This document shows, piece by piece, positions 18,170-27,093 of a stretch of DNA of 64,000 nt (within the stretch, counting starts at the first letter, position 1; each line of letters begins with the position of its first letter). The position numbers were made by a program, and so were the translations under genes. The notes beneath the pieces were generated by a model that worked only from the letters and a program-made list of their open reading frames with translations, was not told the DNA's origin and made no database searches. The stretch spans positions 186,001 through 250,000 of the forward strand of contig CAZMNW010000037.1 in the NCBI GenBank assembly GCA_964567755.1, read 5' to 3'. The DNA comes from DASRJW01 sp964567755. GTDB lineage: Bacteria; Krumholzibacteriota; Krumholzibacteriia; G020349025.

Positions 18170-19586
18170 ACGCGAATGTGAGATCCTGGCCCGCATCACG
18201 GTCATCGGCGTCGGGGGCGCCGGGGGCAACGCGATCAACCGCATGATTGCGCAGGGACTGAGCGGCGTCGAGTTCCTCGCCATCAACACCGACGCGCAAG
18301 CGCTCAAATTGTCGCGCGCCACTCAGCGCATCCAAGTCGGTTCGAAGCTCACCAAAGGGCTCGGTTCCGGCGGCATTCCCGACGTCGGGCGTCAAGCGGT
18401 CGAGGAAGACGAAGCGCTGATCATCGATTCCCTCAAGGGCTCCGACATGGTCTTCGTCACCGCCGGTATGGGAGGCGGGACCGGCACGGGCGGCGCGCCG
18501 CTCGTCGCACGCATCGCCCGCGAGCTGGGAGCGCTCACGGTCGCGATCGTGAGCCGGCCGTTCAACTTCGAGGGCAAACGTCGCAACAACTCGGCGAACG
18601 AAGGCATCAAAGCCCTCAAGGAAGCCGTCGATACACTCATCGTCATCCCCAACGAGAAGCTGCTGCAGATTGTCGGCACCGAGACCCCACTCGTCACCGC
18701 GTTCTCGATGGCGGACGACGTGCTGTTGCAGGCGACGCGTGGGATCAGCGACTTGATCACCATCCCCGGGCTCGTCAACCTCGACTTCGCCGACGTCAAG
18801 ACGATCATGGCGAACATGGGCGATGCGCTCATGGGCACCGGGACCGCCGAAGGGCCGGATCGCGCCTCCCTGGCGACACGGCAAGCCATCTCCAGCCCGC
18901 TGCTCGACGACGTCGACATTCACGGCGCGCGCGGTGTGCTCGTCAACATCACTGGCGGGCACGGCATGACCTTGCACGAGGTGAGCGAGGCGACCTCGTT
19001 GGTGCAGGAAGCGGTCGGCGACGAGGCCAACATCATCTTTGGCGCTGTCGTCGACGAAGGCAACGATTCCGAATTCCGCGTCACCGTCATCGCCACCGGG
19101 TTCGGCAGCGAGCGCGCCTCGGCGACGGTCTCGCGTGAATTCGTCCAGCGCGTCGAGCCAGTGAAAGCGCGGCCTACAGCGCCGTGGGCAGAGCGACCGG
19201 CGGCACGCGTCACGCGGCTGCCACTGCCGTTGGCTGCCGCCGCGGATGGCGAGGCCGTGCGCGCCACCAGCGTCGCCCTGCCGCAGGCGCTGCGCGGCGG
19301 CACGGGGCATGCCCCCGCAGCGCGGTTGGCGCCGGCCTCGTTGCATCAGGAACCGGCGGTGCATGCCGACCCGCGCGGAATGGCCAGCGCGGAAACGCCG
19401 CCCATGGGCGTGGCGCTGCAAGTCGAAGAAGCGGTGACGCCGCAACCGGCATCGCTCGGTGCGCCACTTGCCGAGTCGGTGCGTGCGCCCGAGTTGCCGC
19501 ATCTCTTGTTGCCGCGGACGGAGCTCAGGAGCTGGAATGCCGACGACCTGGACGTCCCGGCTTTCTTGCGCCAACAAATGGACTGA
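18156..19586 (+). CDS. ftsZ: Cell division GTPase FtsZ
   Basis: The tubulin homologue that forms the division ring. The GTP-binding signature GGGTGTGGAP lies near residue 107, and the N-terminal VIGVGGAGGNAINRM is intact. After the core (to about residue 320) there is a variable, Ala/Pro-rich linker, then the conserved C-terminal peptide DDLDVPAFLRQQMD, which binds FtsA and other anchors. The linker is long (roughly 140 residues, total 476). GGAGG at 18145-18149 lies six bases before the ATG. Last gene of the classical dcw order here. Confidence 0.97.
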   Translation: MFEFERECEILARITVIGVGGAGGNAINRMIAQGLSGVEFLAINTDAQALKLSRATQRIQVGSKLTKGLGSGGIPDVGRQAVEEDEALIIDSLKGSDMVFVTAGMGGGTGTGGAPLVARIARELGALTVAIVSRPFNFEGKRRNNSANEGIKALKEAVDTLIVIPNEKLLQIVGTETPLVTAFSMADDVLLQATRGISDLITIPGLVNLDFADVKTIMANMGDALMGTGTAEGPDRASLATRQAISSPLLDDVDIHGARGVLVNITGGHGMTLHEVSEATSLVQEAVGDEANIIFGAVVDEGNDSEFRVTVIATGFGSERASATVSREFVQRVEPVKARPTAPWAERPAARVTRLPLPLAAAADGEAVRATSVALPQALRGGTGHAPAARLAPASLHQEPAVHADPRGMASAETPPMGVALQVEEAVTPQPASLGAPLAESVRAPELPHLLLPRTELRSWNADDLDVPAFLRQQMD

Positions 19587-19633
19587 AGTCGCGCTCGAGT
19601 CGAAGCGGCTCGAGCCGTTGCCGGAGGGAGGCA

Positions 19634-20221
19634 ATGTCCTTCTTCAGGCGTTTGTTCGGGGGCGAGGCGAGCGCACATTATCGGACCGGCATGCGCGCTT
19701 TCGATGCCGGGGAGTATGAGCAAGCACTGCGGTGCTTCCAGCGCGTGCTGGAGGCAGGTGCTCCGCGCTGCGATCCCATCGCCCATCTCGCCACGTTCTA
19801 CGCCGCCGAGGCCGCGCTGCACCTGGGGCGGGCGGCCTTGCAGGCGGGGGAGCCGGCGGCGGCGCTCGGTTGGTTCGAGCCGGCACTTCGTGGGACGGCC
19901 GTGTCTCCGGCGTTGCTCGAGACGGCCGCGCTCGCCTACCTCGAAACCGGGGGCGAGGAGGCGGCCCTCGCCTGTTTGCAAGCATTGCTGCGCGTGGATC
20001 CGCTGCGGCTCGACGCGCATTGGATGGCTGCCCTCGTGCACCATGCGCGTGGAGACGCCGTGCGCGCCGCGCAGCACCTGCAAGCCGTGCGCGCGCAGGC
20101 GGTCTCGGCTCAGCTGTCGCCGCGCCTCTACCGCATCCTCGAAGCGCGTGCAGCGAATTTCCCCGACCTCGCCGCACTGCTGCGCGATTTCGTCCCCAGC
20201 CCGCAATCTTCGCGAGTCTGA
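19634..20221 (+). CDS. TPR-repeat protein
   Basis: A 195-residue protein with a short amphipathic start (MSFFRRLFGGE) and four or five tetratricopeptide-like helical pairs, such as YRTGMRAFDAGEYEQALRCF and AALAYLETGGEEAALACLQA. No signal peptide is visible, so it is probably cytoplasmic or membrane-associated through its N-terminal helix. ATG 19634 has GGAGGGAGG upstream. It follows ftsZ by 47 bases and may be cotranscribed, which hints at a role near the divisome, but no specific function can be assigned. Confidence 0.8.
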   Translation: MSFFRRLFGGEASAHYRTGMRAFDAGEYEQALRCFQRVLEAGAPRCDPIAHLATFYAAEAALHLGRAALQAGEPAAALGWFEPALRGTAVSPALLETAALAYLETGGEEAALACLQALLRVDPLRLDAHWMAALVHHARGDAVRAAQHLQAVRAQAVSAQLSPRLYRILEARAANFPDLAALLRDFVPSPQSSRV

Positions 20222-20274
20222 ACGCGGTTGACGGCGGACACGGCGTGATTCTCGTGGGGGCCACAGCGGTCTGC

Positions 20275-20280
20275 TACGAT
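20275..20280 (+). promoter_or_regulatory. -10 box of recG, leaderless type
   Basis: TACGAT lies six bases before the recG ATG, and no Shine-Dalgarno is present between them. That spacing places the transcription start at or next to the start codon. No clear -35 is visible, which is common for leaderless promoters. Confidence 0.45.
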
Positions 20281-20286
20281 CGAATC

Positions 20287-22359
20287 ATGGCGGCGCGACT
20301 CGACGATCCTTGCCGATATCTCAAGGGCGTCGGCCCACGGCGGGCGGATGCCTTGGAGAAGCTCGGCGTCCGCACCGCGGAGGAGCTGTTGCTCCACGCG
20401 CCGCGGCAGTATTTCGACCGCACGCACGTGCAGCCCATTGCCACGCTGCAAGCGGAAACCGATGCGTGCGTGCGCGTGCAAGTGGAGAGCCTGCACGCGC
20501 GGCCATCTTGGGGCGGGCGTGGCCGCGTCGTCGCCACCGTGTCCGACGACAGCGGTCGCATGCGTGTCGTCTGGTACACGCCCTGGGTGCGCGATGTCCT
20601 GCAGCCTGGCCATCGACTCGTGCTCGCCGGGCGCGTGGTCCAGAGTCGCAGCCGCCTCGAAATGCGCCAGCCCGAATTCGAGCGCGCCGATGACGACGCA
20701 CAGGAGCTGGTGCATGCAGCGCGCATCGTGCCGTTCTATCCGCTGGTGCGCGGCGTGACGCAGAAGTGGCTGCGCACCCTGGTACGCCGCACCCTCGACA
20801 CGCACCTCGAACACGTGCAGGAAATCCTGCCCAACGCTGTACGCGGCGAGCTGCCCGAACGCGGCGCCGCGCTGATGGCGCTGCACTTCCCGGACGATGC
20901 CGACGCTGCGGCGCGGGCGCTCCGGCGTTTCAAGTTCGAGGAGCTGTTCCTGCTCGAGGTGGTGCTGGCGCGCCGGCGACGGCGGGCGCGGGAATCGAGC
21001 CCGGGTCCACCGATGCAGCTCCAGCGTTCACGGCATGAGGAGTACCTGGCCCGGCTGCCGTTTACGCTGACCGCGGCGCAGAACCGCGTGTTGGACGAAA
21101 TCCTGTGCGACATGACCTCGGGGCGGTGCATGCAACGGCTCGTCCAAGGCGACGTTGGCTCGGGCAAGACGGTGCTCGCCGCCGCGGCGCTCTTGTGCGC
21201 GGCGGGCAACGGCACCCAGGGAGCGCTGATGGCGCCAACGGAGGTCCTGGCGATGCAGCACGCCGAACGTCTGCTGCCGGCCTTCACCGCGCTCGACGTG
21301 CGCATGGACGTGCTCGTCGGCTCGCGCAGCGACGCGGACAAGCAGCGCGTGCGCGGCCGTGTCGCCAGCGGTGACCTCGATGTCGTTGTCGGCACCCATG
21401 CGCTGATTCAAGAGGATGTGCGCTGGCAGCGTCTGGGATTGGCGGTGGTCGACGAGCAGCATCGCTTCGGCGTGTTGCAGCGCATGCGGCTGCAGCAGGA
21501 CGGCGGCGGCCGCCCGCATGTCCTGGTGTTGTCGGCGACGCCGATTCCGCGCAGCCTCGCGCTCACGCTCTTCGGCGATCTCGACGTGTCGTCGCTGGAC
21601 GAGAAGCCACCGGGACGACAAACGGTGCAGACACGCTTGGTGCCGCCCCACCGTCGCGCCGACATGCTGCGCTTCGTGCGTGCAGAGCTTCAAAGGGGCA
21701 GCCAAGGATTCATGATCTATCCACTCGTCGAAGAGAGCGAGAAGATCGCGCTGCGCGCCGCGAGCGAAGAATATGAACGCTTGCGTGCCGGACCCTTGGC
21801 CGGCCTCAGCATGGGACTGATGCATGGACGGCTGCGCGCGGCGGAGAAGGACGCCCTGCTGCAAGCATTTCGGCGCGGGGAGGTGCGTCTTCTCATCAGC
21901 ACCACGGTCGTCGAGGTGGGGATCGATGTCGCGGCGGCCGATCTCATGATCATCCATCACCCGGACCGCTTCGGCTTGTCGCAGTTGCACCAGCTGCGCG
22001 GGCGCGTCGGCCGTGGCGGCAACCCCGCCTGGTGCTTCCTGTTGCAGGAACGCACCAGTAGCGAGGAGAGTTTGGAACGCTTGCGCGCCTTCGCGCGCAC
22101 CGATGACGGGTTTGCCATCGCCGCGCTCGATCTGGCGCTGCGTGGCCCGGGAGATTTCGTCGGCACGCGCCAACACGGACTGCCGACGCTGCGGTTCGCC
22201 GATCTGGCGCGGGACCTCGAGGTGCTGGACCGCGCCCGCAGCGCTGCCTTCGCCCTCATCGAACTCGACCCAGAACTTGCGCTCGCGGAGCACCGGGCGA
22301 TGCGCGAGCATTTGGACACGCACTACCGGATGCAGGAAGCTCTCGCCGCCATCGGCTGA
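20287..22359 (+). CDS. recG: ATP-dependent DNA helicase RecG
   Basis: RecG remodels stalled replication forks and branched DNA. The 690-residue protein has the N-terminal wedge/OB domain (including GRVVATVSDDSGRMRVVWY), the helicase P-loop VQGDVGSGKTVLAAAALL near residue 288, the DEQH box in VVDEQHRFGVLQ, SATPIPRSLALTLFGDLDVS, and motif VI in QLRGRVGRGG. These are all standard. The start ATG is the only sensible one and lacks a ribosome binding site, consistent with a leaderless message. Confidence 0.96.
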   Translation: MAARLDDPCRYLKGVGPRRADALEKLGVRTAEELLLHAPRQYFDRTHVQPIATLQAETDACVRVQVESLHARPSWGGRGRVVATVSDDSGRMRVVWYTPWVRDVLQPGHRLVLAGRVVQSRSRLEMRQPEFERADDDAQELVHAARIVPFYPLVRGVTQKWLRTLVRRTLDTHLEHVQEILPNAVRGELPERGAALMALHFPDDADAAARALRRFKFEELFLLEVVLARRRRRARESSPGPPMQLQRSRHEEYLARLPFTLTAAQNRVLDEILCDMTSGRCMQRLVQGDVGSGKTVLAAAALLCAAGNGTQGALMAPTEVLAMQHAERLLPAFTALDVRMDVLVGSRSDADKQRVRGRVASGDLDVVVGTHALIQEDVRWQRLGLAVVDEQHRFGVLQRMRLQQDGGGRPHVLVLSATPIPRSLALTLFGDLDVSSLDEKPPGRQTVQTRLVPPHRRADMLRFVRAELQRGSQGFMIYPLVEESEKIALRAASEEYERLRAGPLAGLSMGLMHGRLRAAEKDALLQAFRRGEVRLLISTTVVEVGIDVAAADLMIIHHPDRFGLSQLHQLRGRVGRGGNPAWCFLLQERTSSEESLERLRAFARTDDGFAIAALDLALRGPGDFVGTRQHGLPTLRFADLARDLEVLDRARSAAFALIELDPELALAEHRAMREHLDTHYRMQEALAAIG

Positions 22360-22462
22360 TCCGATGCGACATCCATGGCCTGAATGTTGCGTGCCTCTGC
22401 TGCGCTTTTGAAATGGCGCGGTGGCTGGTGACCCTGGATCGCGTCGCCTGGAGGAAGCTGCG

Positions 22463-23275
22463 ATGTTCGTGCGCTGTCCGGGATGCCAAGCCGCGTACCG
22501 ATTGGAAGCGGAGCAGATTCCGGCCGCCGGGTTGCGTGTGCGCTGCCCGGGGTGCGGAAACGTCTTTCGCGTGCGTGGAGTGGAATCGGCGCCTCTCGTG
22601 GCACTCGCCACTCCCGCTCCGGGAGTCGAGCGACCCACAAACTCGCCGGCGAGACGCACGCGGCCCGCTGCCCCCCAGTCCACGGAGGCACCGCCCGCGG
22701 GAATGGCGCAACCTCAGAGTTCTGCGAGCGCTTCACCCTTGGATCTGGAACGAGACGACCGCCGGCCGCCTCGGGTGGCCCCGCCACCGCGCCTGCCGAC
22801 GCAGAGGGTGACGCCGCGTCCCGTGCCGGGCGTGTTCGGACCGCCGTCCACGCCGACACCGATTCCGCGTCGGCCCCAGTGGCAAGGCGAGCGGACCCTC
22901 GAGCTTGGAAGCACCGGCAGCACCTCCGCACCACCTCGCCTCGAGACCGCGCCGTTCAAACCGGGATTGCCACCAATCTCCCCCGCACCGCGCCCGCACT
23001 CGGGGTCGGAGGTCGCAACGCCGACGGCGCCGGCCGCAGCGCACGAACGCGCCCGGCGCCTGGCGCGCGCGCTGGTGTCGGACATCCTGGTCTACAACCA
23101 GTCGGCGCGCGACCGCGCACTGCAACAAGGCAATCTGGCGAGCGCGCTCGGTGGCGAGGTCAACAAGGCGTGGGACATGTACAAGGCGAAGGTCGATGCG
23201 GACGTGCTGCGTTCCACGAGTTACTTCAAGGATGCTCTCAACGACATCCTCGCCGACGGCCAGATTGTGTTCTGA
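22463..23275 (+). CDS. MJ0042-type zinc-ribbon protein with Pro-rich linker and conserved C-terminal domain
   Basis: Residues 1-36 form a zinc ribbon: MFVRCPGCQAAYRLE then VRCPGCGNVFRV, giving C-x2-C and C-x2-C. Such fingers head many poorly studied proteins in deltaproteobacterial and FCB genomes. A proline-rich linker of about 150 residues follows. The last 75 residues form a charged helical domain (ARALVSDILVYNQSARDRAL; KAWDMYKAKVDADVL; ending DILADGQIVF) that looks conserved rather than linker-like. No membrane segment. GGAGGA lies six bases before ATG 22463. Function unknown; it is 1 kb from an MglA-like GTPase, and related fingers are often found near such genes. Confidence 0.75.
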   Translation: MFVRCPGCQAAYRLEAEQIPAAGLRVRCPGCGNVFRVRGVESAPLVALATPAPGVERPTNSPARRTRPAAPQSTEAPPAGMAQPQSSASASPLDLERDDRRPPRVAPPPRLPTQRVTPRPVPGVFGPPSTPTPIPRRPQWQGERTLELGSTGSTSAPPRLETAPFKPGLPPISPAPRPHSGSEVATPTAPAAAHERARRLARALVSDILVYNQSARDRALQQGNLASALGGEVNKAWDMYKAKVDADVLRSTSYFKDALNDILADGQIVF

Positions 23276-23358
23276 TGGGCTGCCGTGCGTGGCGCGCGCA
23301 TGTGCGGATGCAGGCGTCGAGCGCTCGCCTCGGTGGATTGGTCACCCGGCGCTCGCGC

Positions 23359-23799
23359 TCAGTCGTCCACCCACTTTTGGCTGGCGATCTCACCCAAAAT
23401 GGAGTCGATCTGCCCGCGGATGCGCGCGTTCTGATCGGGCTCGAAGAGCACTTTCTTGACGCGGCCGTAGGAATCCTTCTTGAGGTAGCGCAGCGATTTC
23501 AAATGGTCCATCGGCACCAGGATGTCCTTGCAGACCTTGACCTCGATGGGCTTGGCATCCTGATCGACAGTGGGATTATTGTCGGGGTGCATGCCGAGAC
23601 CCCAGCCATGCACGACCATGCTGCAAATGAGAGCGCGCAGCGTGTTCTGCCCTTGCACGGTGTCGAGATCGAGACTGCCGTGCACTTTGTCAATGACGCC
23701 GTCGATGACCGGTGTCAGCTTGTCCGTGACCTGTGAACCGACCTGAATGCCGAGCAGTCGGCCGAACATCTCGTTCAGAATCTTGGGCGTCGTGGACAT
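23359..23799 (-). CDS. Unrecognised conserved-looking protein
   Basis: I do not recognise this 146-residue protein. It is soluble, with no signal peptide or membrane segment. It contains a region resembling a dimeric helical fold (GIQVGSQVTDKLTPVIDGV) and a C-terminal KVLFEPDQNARIRGQIDSIL segment. The ATG at 23799 is preceded by GGAGG with five bases of spacing, and a good sigma-70 promoter lies about 70 bases upstream on the same strand, so it is a genuine single-gene unit. It is the only reverse-strand gene in the first 49 kb and converges on the zinc-ribbon gene. Confidence 0.7.
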   Translation of the reverse strand: MSTTPKILNEMFGRLLGIQVGSQVTDKLTPVIDGVIDKVHGSLDLDTVQGQNTLRALICSMVVHGWGLGMHPDNNPTVDQDAKPIEVKVCKDILVPMDHLKSLRYLKKDSYGRVKKVLFEPDQNARIRGQIDSILGEIASQKWVDD

Positions 23800-23870
23800 G
23801 GGTGCCTCCGGCAAGCGCTGTTCCGCGTCGTCCGTGCCGTGATCGCGGCTCTCGACTTCGGGGGCACGCG

Positions 23871-23899
23871 AGTCTAGCCCTGCATTCAGGTGGCGTCAA
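23871..23899 (-). promoter_or_regulatory. Sigma-70-type promoter for the reverse-strand gene ending at 23359
   Basis: Read on the minus strand, TTGACG (23899-23894) and TAGACT (23876-23871) are separated by exactly 17 bases. The predicted start is near 23864, giving a leader of about 65 bases before the ATG at 23799. Confidence 0.65.
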
Positions 23900-24336
23900 C
23901 TTGCTTGCCCGGGCGCGCGATCGCATCCGTGCTCCGACGTGCAGGCCGCCATCGACATGGCGCACGGAAGCGTCAAACAAGAGCGATGCCATATCGGGAG
24001 CGCGCACCACACCCGCGCCCCATGCAGCCGCAAGCGATCCGGGAGCAGACGATCACGGTCCGTGCCGGCGCGGATTCCAGATCTTCCAGAGCCCTGTGCG
24101 TCGCAGGTCTGCAGGGTCGCCGCGCAAAGAACCGCGGAGATGGAGCTCGTGTGGTGCGGAATTCGCCAGTTTCCGCACGCCGGCGGTCACGAACGGGGGA
24201 AGGCACTGCAGCGAGGCGGGCGACTGCGCATCGGTCCTCGACGCGGAGCATCCGTCCGGGTCGCGGACTCGGAACAAGGATTGCTGACGCAAGCCCGTCG
24301 GGGCTCGAACCGAATCCACGACTGCGGAGCGGCTGT
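23900..24336. other. Long intergenic stretch without a convincing gene
   Basis: About 440 bases between the divergent promoter and the MglA-like gene. A frame continuous with the GTPase gene is open throughout, but its translation is rich in Arg, Ser and Gly without hydrophobic periodicity, and no start has a ribosome binding site until ATG 24337. I see no tRNA fold, terminator or clear promoter. It may hold the regulatory region of the GTPase gene. Confidence 0.5.
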
Positions 24337-25362
24337 ATGGTGCTCATCAATCACGCGGGGCGTGAAATCAACGCCAAGATCGTGTACTACGGTCCTGGCC
24401 TGTCCGGAAAGACGACCAACATCGAGTGCATCTATGCCAGCGTTCCAGGCGATTCGCGCGGCAAGATGGTGTCGATGAAGACGCGTCAGGACCGGACGCT
24501 GTTCTTCGATTTCCTGCCGCTCGAGCTCGGCGAGATCCACGGCTTTCGCACCCGCTTCCTGCTCTACACGGTTCCCGGCCAAGTGTTCTACAACGCCACG
24601 CGCAAGCTGGTGCTCAAGGGTGCCGATGCCGTGGTGTTCGTGGCCGATTCGACGTACGGGAAGCTGGAGGAGAGCCTGACGTCGCTGCGCAATCTCGAAG
24701 AGAACATGCGCGAGAACAACTTGAGTCTCGATTCGCTGCCCTGGGTCATCCAGTACAACAAGCGCGACCTTTCCCAGGTGCACAGCATCGAAGAGATGCA
24801 GCAGGTACTCAACCCGCGTGGAGTGCCGACCTTCGAAGCGGCGGCGGCGACGGGCCGGGGCGTGTACGAAACGCTGCACGCCGTGTCGCGCTTGCTGTTC
24901 ATGCGCCTGCGCAGCGAGTTCGGCCGGCATACCGGCAACGCCCGCGACACGAGCGCGGTGCAACCCGGTGGGGCGCTGGCCGTGCCACCGGTTTCCACGC
25001 AGATGGCTTGGGCCCCATCGGCGCCGGGTCCCATGCCGAGTGCCCCGGCGAGCCAGAGCACCCTGGTGGCTCTCGGCGCAACGCCATCGCTGCGCTTCGA
25101 ACCCGAGCCGCGCCGCGAGGCGTCCGTGGACTTCGGTCGCACCATCGAATTGCCCAGGGCACCCGAACCGTCGCCCACGCTTCAAGAGGCGGAGGGTTTC
25201 ATCCGCGATCCATTGCGCCGGCGCGAGGCGGAGCGCGACGCTCGGCCCGCCGATCCCGCCCAGCTGACGTCTGTGGTGCACGTGCCCGTGGTCATCCGGA
25301 GTCACGAGGTCAAACCGGGGTCGCCGTTTCGGATCGTGCTCGAGGTGCGGTTCGAGCCCTGA
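24337..25362 (+). CDS. MglA-like small Ras-family GTPase with C-terminal extension
   Basis: MglA GTPases set front-rear polarity and motility direction in several bacteria. The first 195 residues are a clear MglA-type G domain: P-loop GPGLSGKTTNIE, switch region TVPGQVFYNATRKLVLKGAD and the base-recognition motif QYNKRDL. About 140 extra residues follow: a Pro/Ala-rich stretch, then a predicted beta segment ending VKPGSPFRIVLEVRFEP. That tail is not part of canonical MglA and could be a docking domain. GGAG lies upstream of ATG 24337. A receiver protein and a TPR protein follow. No MglB-like Roadblock gene is adjacent. Confidence 0.85.
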   Translation: MVLINHAGREINAKIVYYGPGLSGKTTNIECIYASVPGDSRGKMVSMKTRQDRTLFFDFLPLELGEIHGFRTRFLLYTVPGQVFYNATRKLVLKGADAVVFVADSTYGKLEESLTSLRNLEENMRENNLSLDSLPWVIQYNKRDLSQVHSIEEMQQVLNPRGVPTFEAAAATGRGVYETLHAVSRLLFMRLRSEFGRHTGNARDTSAVQPGGALAVPPVSTQMAWAPSAPGPMPSAPASQSTLVALGATPSLRFEPEPRREASVDFGRTIELPRAPEPSPTLQEAEGFIRDPLRRREAERDARPADPAQLTSVVHVPVVIRSHEVKPGSPFRIVLEVRFEP

Positions 25363-25406
25363 GGAGGATGGCCGCAAGAGCGCTCGGAGCCGCACGACGC
25401 CGTTTG

Positions 25407-25435
25407 TTGACACCTTCTCGAGTCGGCACTAAGGT
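25407..25435 (+). promoter_or_regulatory. Sigma-70-type promoter of the receiver-domain gene
   Basis: A perfect TTGACA at 25407-25412 is followed after 17 bases by TAAGGT at 25430-25435. The predicted start is near 25442, just before AAGGAG and the ATG at 25458. Confidence 0.65.
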
Positions 25436-25457
25436 CGAACACAGACAAGGAGCCGCC

Positions 25458-25823
25458 ATGCCCAAGATCCTGGTGGTGGACGACGAGGTCAACGTCCGCA
25501 GGTTGTACGAAAAAGACCTGGAGGACGACGGGCACGAGGTGGTCACGGCGGAGAACGGAGCCGAGGCTCTGCGAGTCATCGCGGCCCAGGCGCCAGAGCT
25601 GGTCATCCTGGACATCAAGTTGGGTGCGGAGAATGGGCTCGACTTGTTGCGGCGGATGAAGGAGCTCCAGCCTAGCATCGCGGTGATCCTGAACTCCGGT
25701 TACTCGACCTATCGGGACGATTTTTCGTCCTGGCTCGCGGACGCGTATCTCGTGAAGTGCAGCAACACCTCCGAGTTGTCGGCGACCGTGCGAGAGGTTC
25801 TCGACGCCAGGGCGGTCCGTTAG
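25458..25823 (+). CDS. Stand-alone response regulator receiver domain
   Basis: A 121-residue single receiver domain, CheY-like in size. Acidic pocket residues D8 and D9, phospho-acceptor D52 (in LVILDIKLG), S80 and K100 (YLVKCSNT) are all present, so it should be phosphorylatable. There is no output domain, so it must act by protein contact. It has its own promoter and AAGGAG five bases before the ATG. It lies between an MglA-like GTPase and a TPR protein, a context suggesting polarity or motility signalling; the cognate kinase is not in the window. Confidence 0.92.
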   Translation: MPKILVVDDEVNVRRLYEKDLEDDGHEVVTAENGAEALRVIAAQAPELVILDIKLGAENGLDLLRRMKELQPSIAVILNSGYSTYRDDFSSWLADAYLVKCSNTSELSATVREVLDARAVR

Positions 25824-25888
25824 CCGCCGCGGCTCCCGAGTGGGCGACCTGGGGCGTGTCGTTCCGACACGCGGGGTGGGGGAGCATT

Positions 25889-27058
25889 GTGGCCGGCGCC
25901 TTATCGAACCACTTGAGCCGTCTCACGCAACTTTTTGACTCTGAACAAAATCTAAGCTTAATACGACTTCGCCGTCAGGCGCGGCGTGACGCCGACGACC
26001 CGGCTGCACTCGTCGGTCTGTGTCGCGCGTTGGCCGCGCATGGTCAACATGCCGAGGCGATGCAACGCTTGCGGGACTTCCTCGAGCACAGCGGAGAGGC
26101 TCACCTCGAGGTGTTGGGACAGTTGGCGCTCGATCTCGGTGCCGACGCGGTCGCAGAGCAATGCTTCCTGCGTTTGGCGGCGAAGCACCCCCTGACCGCG
26201 GCACCCGTCGGGTGGCTCGGAATCGTCTATGCGCAGCGGGGCGACGCCCAAGCGGCGGAGCGTGAGCTCGTTCGCGCCACCCAGATCGAGCCGGAACAGG
26301 CGGAGCCCTGGTACCGGTTGGGTAGCTTTCTGTTGCGCAAGCGCGAGCTCGCACTGGCGGAGCGTCATTTGCGCCACGCCCTCCAGATCGACCCGATGCT
26401 GGCACGCGCGCACACCAACTTGGGATATCTGCTCGACCTGCGTGGCGAGCGCGCTGCCGCGCTGCGCGAGTTCCACAAGGCAGTCCAGCTGGCTCCCCGC
26501 GATCCGGAAGGGCACTTCAACCTCGGCGCGCTGCATGCCGAGGCGCGGCGATACGACCTTGCCATCGAACAATTCGCCGACGGGGTGGCGCTCGCGCCCG
26601 ATCGCGTCGAGGGTCATTACAACTTGGGTGCGGCCTACTTCGAGCTGCGGCGTTACGAAGAAGCCATCCGCTCTTTTCGCCGTGCTTTGCGTCTGCAACC
26701 GGGGCACGAGGAGGCGCGCTATTATCTCGGTCTGTGCTACGTGCGCAAGGGCGCTTACGACCGCGCGCTCATGCATTTCGAGCCGGCGCAACGCCAATCG
26801 CCCACGGTCTCGGTGCGCCTGCTCTTCGCGATGGCGCAGTGCTACAACGGGCTCGAAATACCGCGGCAAGCGGTGCGGCTGCTGCAGCAGGTCACAGACC
26901 TGGTCCCCGATCACGCCCGAGCGTACCATCTGCTCGGCGTTTGCTTCGACAAACTCGGTGAGCGCGAGCGTGCCGGCGATGCGTATCGTCGCAGCGACCT
27001 GCACCTGACCTTGGCACGCGGGCGACGCGCCGCCGGCCAGGTCGAACGCCGGCCCTGA
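25889..27058 (+). CDS. TPR-repeat protein (about seven repeats)
   Basis: A 389-residue protein dominated by tetratricopeptide repeats, for example AEPWYRLGSFLLRKRELALA, ARAHTNLGYLLDLRGERAAA, VEGHYNLGAAYFELRRYEEA and EEARYYLGLCYVRKGAYDRA. These are scaffolds for protein binding. No signal peptide. The GTG at 25889 has GGGGGAG upstream; the frame is open further back into the receiver gene but without a good start. The repeats run to near the C-terminus, leaving only a short basic tail. The partner is unknown, though the neighbouring GTPase and receiver are candidates. Confidence 0.85.
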   Translation: MAGALSNHLSRLTQLFDSEQNLSLIRLRRQARRDADDPAALVGLCRALAAHGQHAEAMQRLRDFLEHSGEAHLEVLGQLALDLGADAVAEQCFLRLAAKHPLTAAPVGWLGIVYAQRGDAQAAERELVRATQIEPEQAEPWYRLGSFLLRKRELALAERHLRHALQIDPMLARAHTNLGYLLDLRGERAAALREFHKAVQLAPRDPEGHFNLGALHAEARRYDLAIEQFADGVALAPDRVEGHYNLGAAYFELRRYEEAIRSFRRALRLQPGHEEARYYLGLCYVRKGAYDRALMHFEPAQRQSPTVSVRLLFAMAQCYNGLEIPRQAVRLLQQVTDLVPDHARAYHLLGVCFDKLGERERAGDAYRRSDLHLTLARGRRAAGQVERRP

Positions 27059-27093
27059 GCCGGTGCGCTCGGGCCGTGTGCGTGGAGGCCGTC

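Noticed and set aside
24290..24330. A T-loop-like sequence (GGGCTCGAACC) suggesting a tRNA before the MglA-like gene
   Set aside because: No acceptor or anticodon stem can be built around it.
23890..24336. An N-terminal extension of the MglA-like GTPase
   Set aside because: The in-frame upstream codons lack protein-like composition and any start with a ribosome binding site; MglA proteins start near the P-loop as ATG 24337 predicts.
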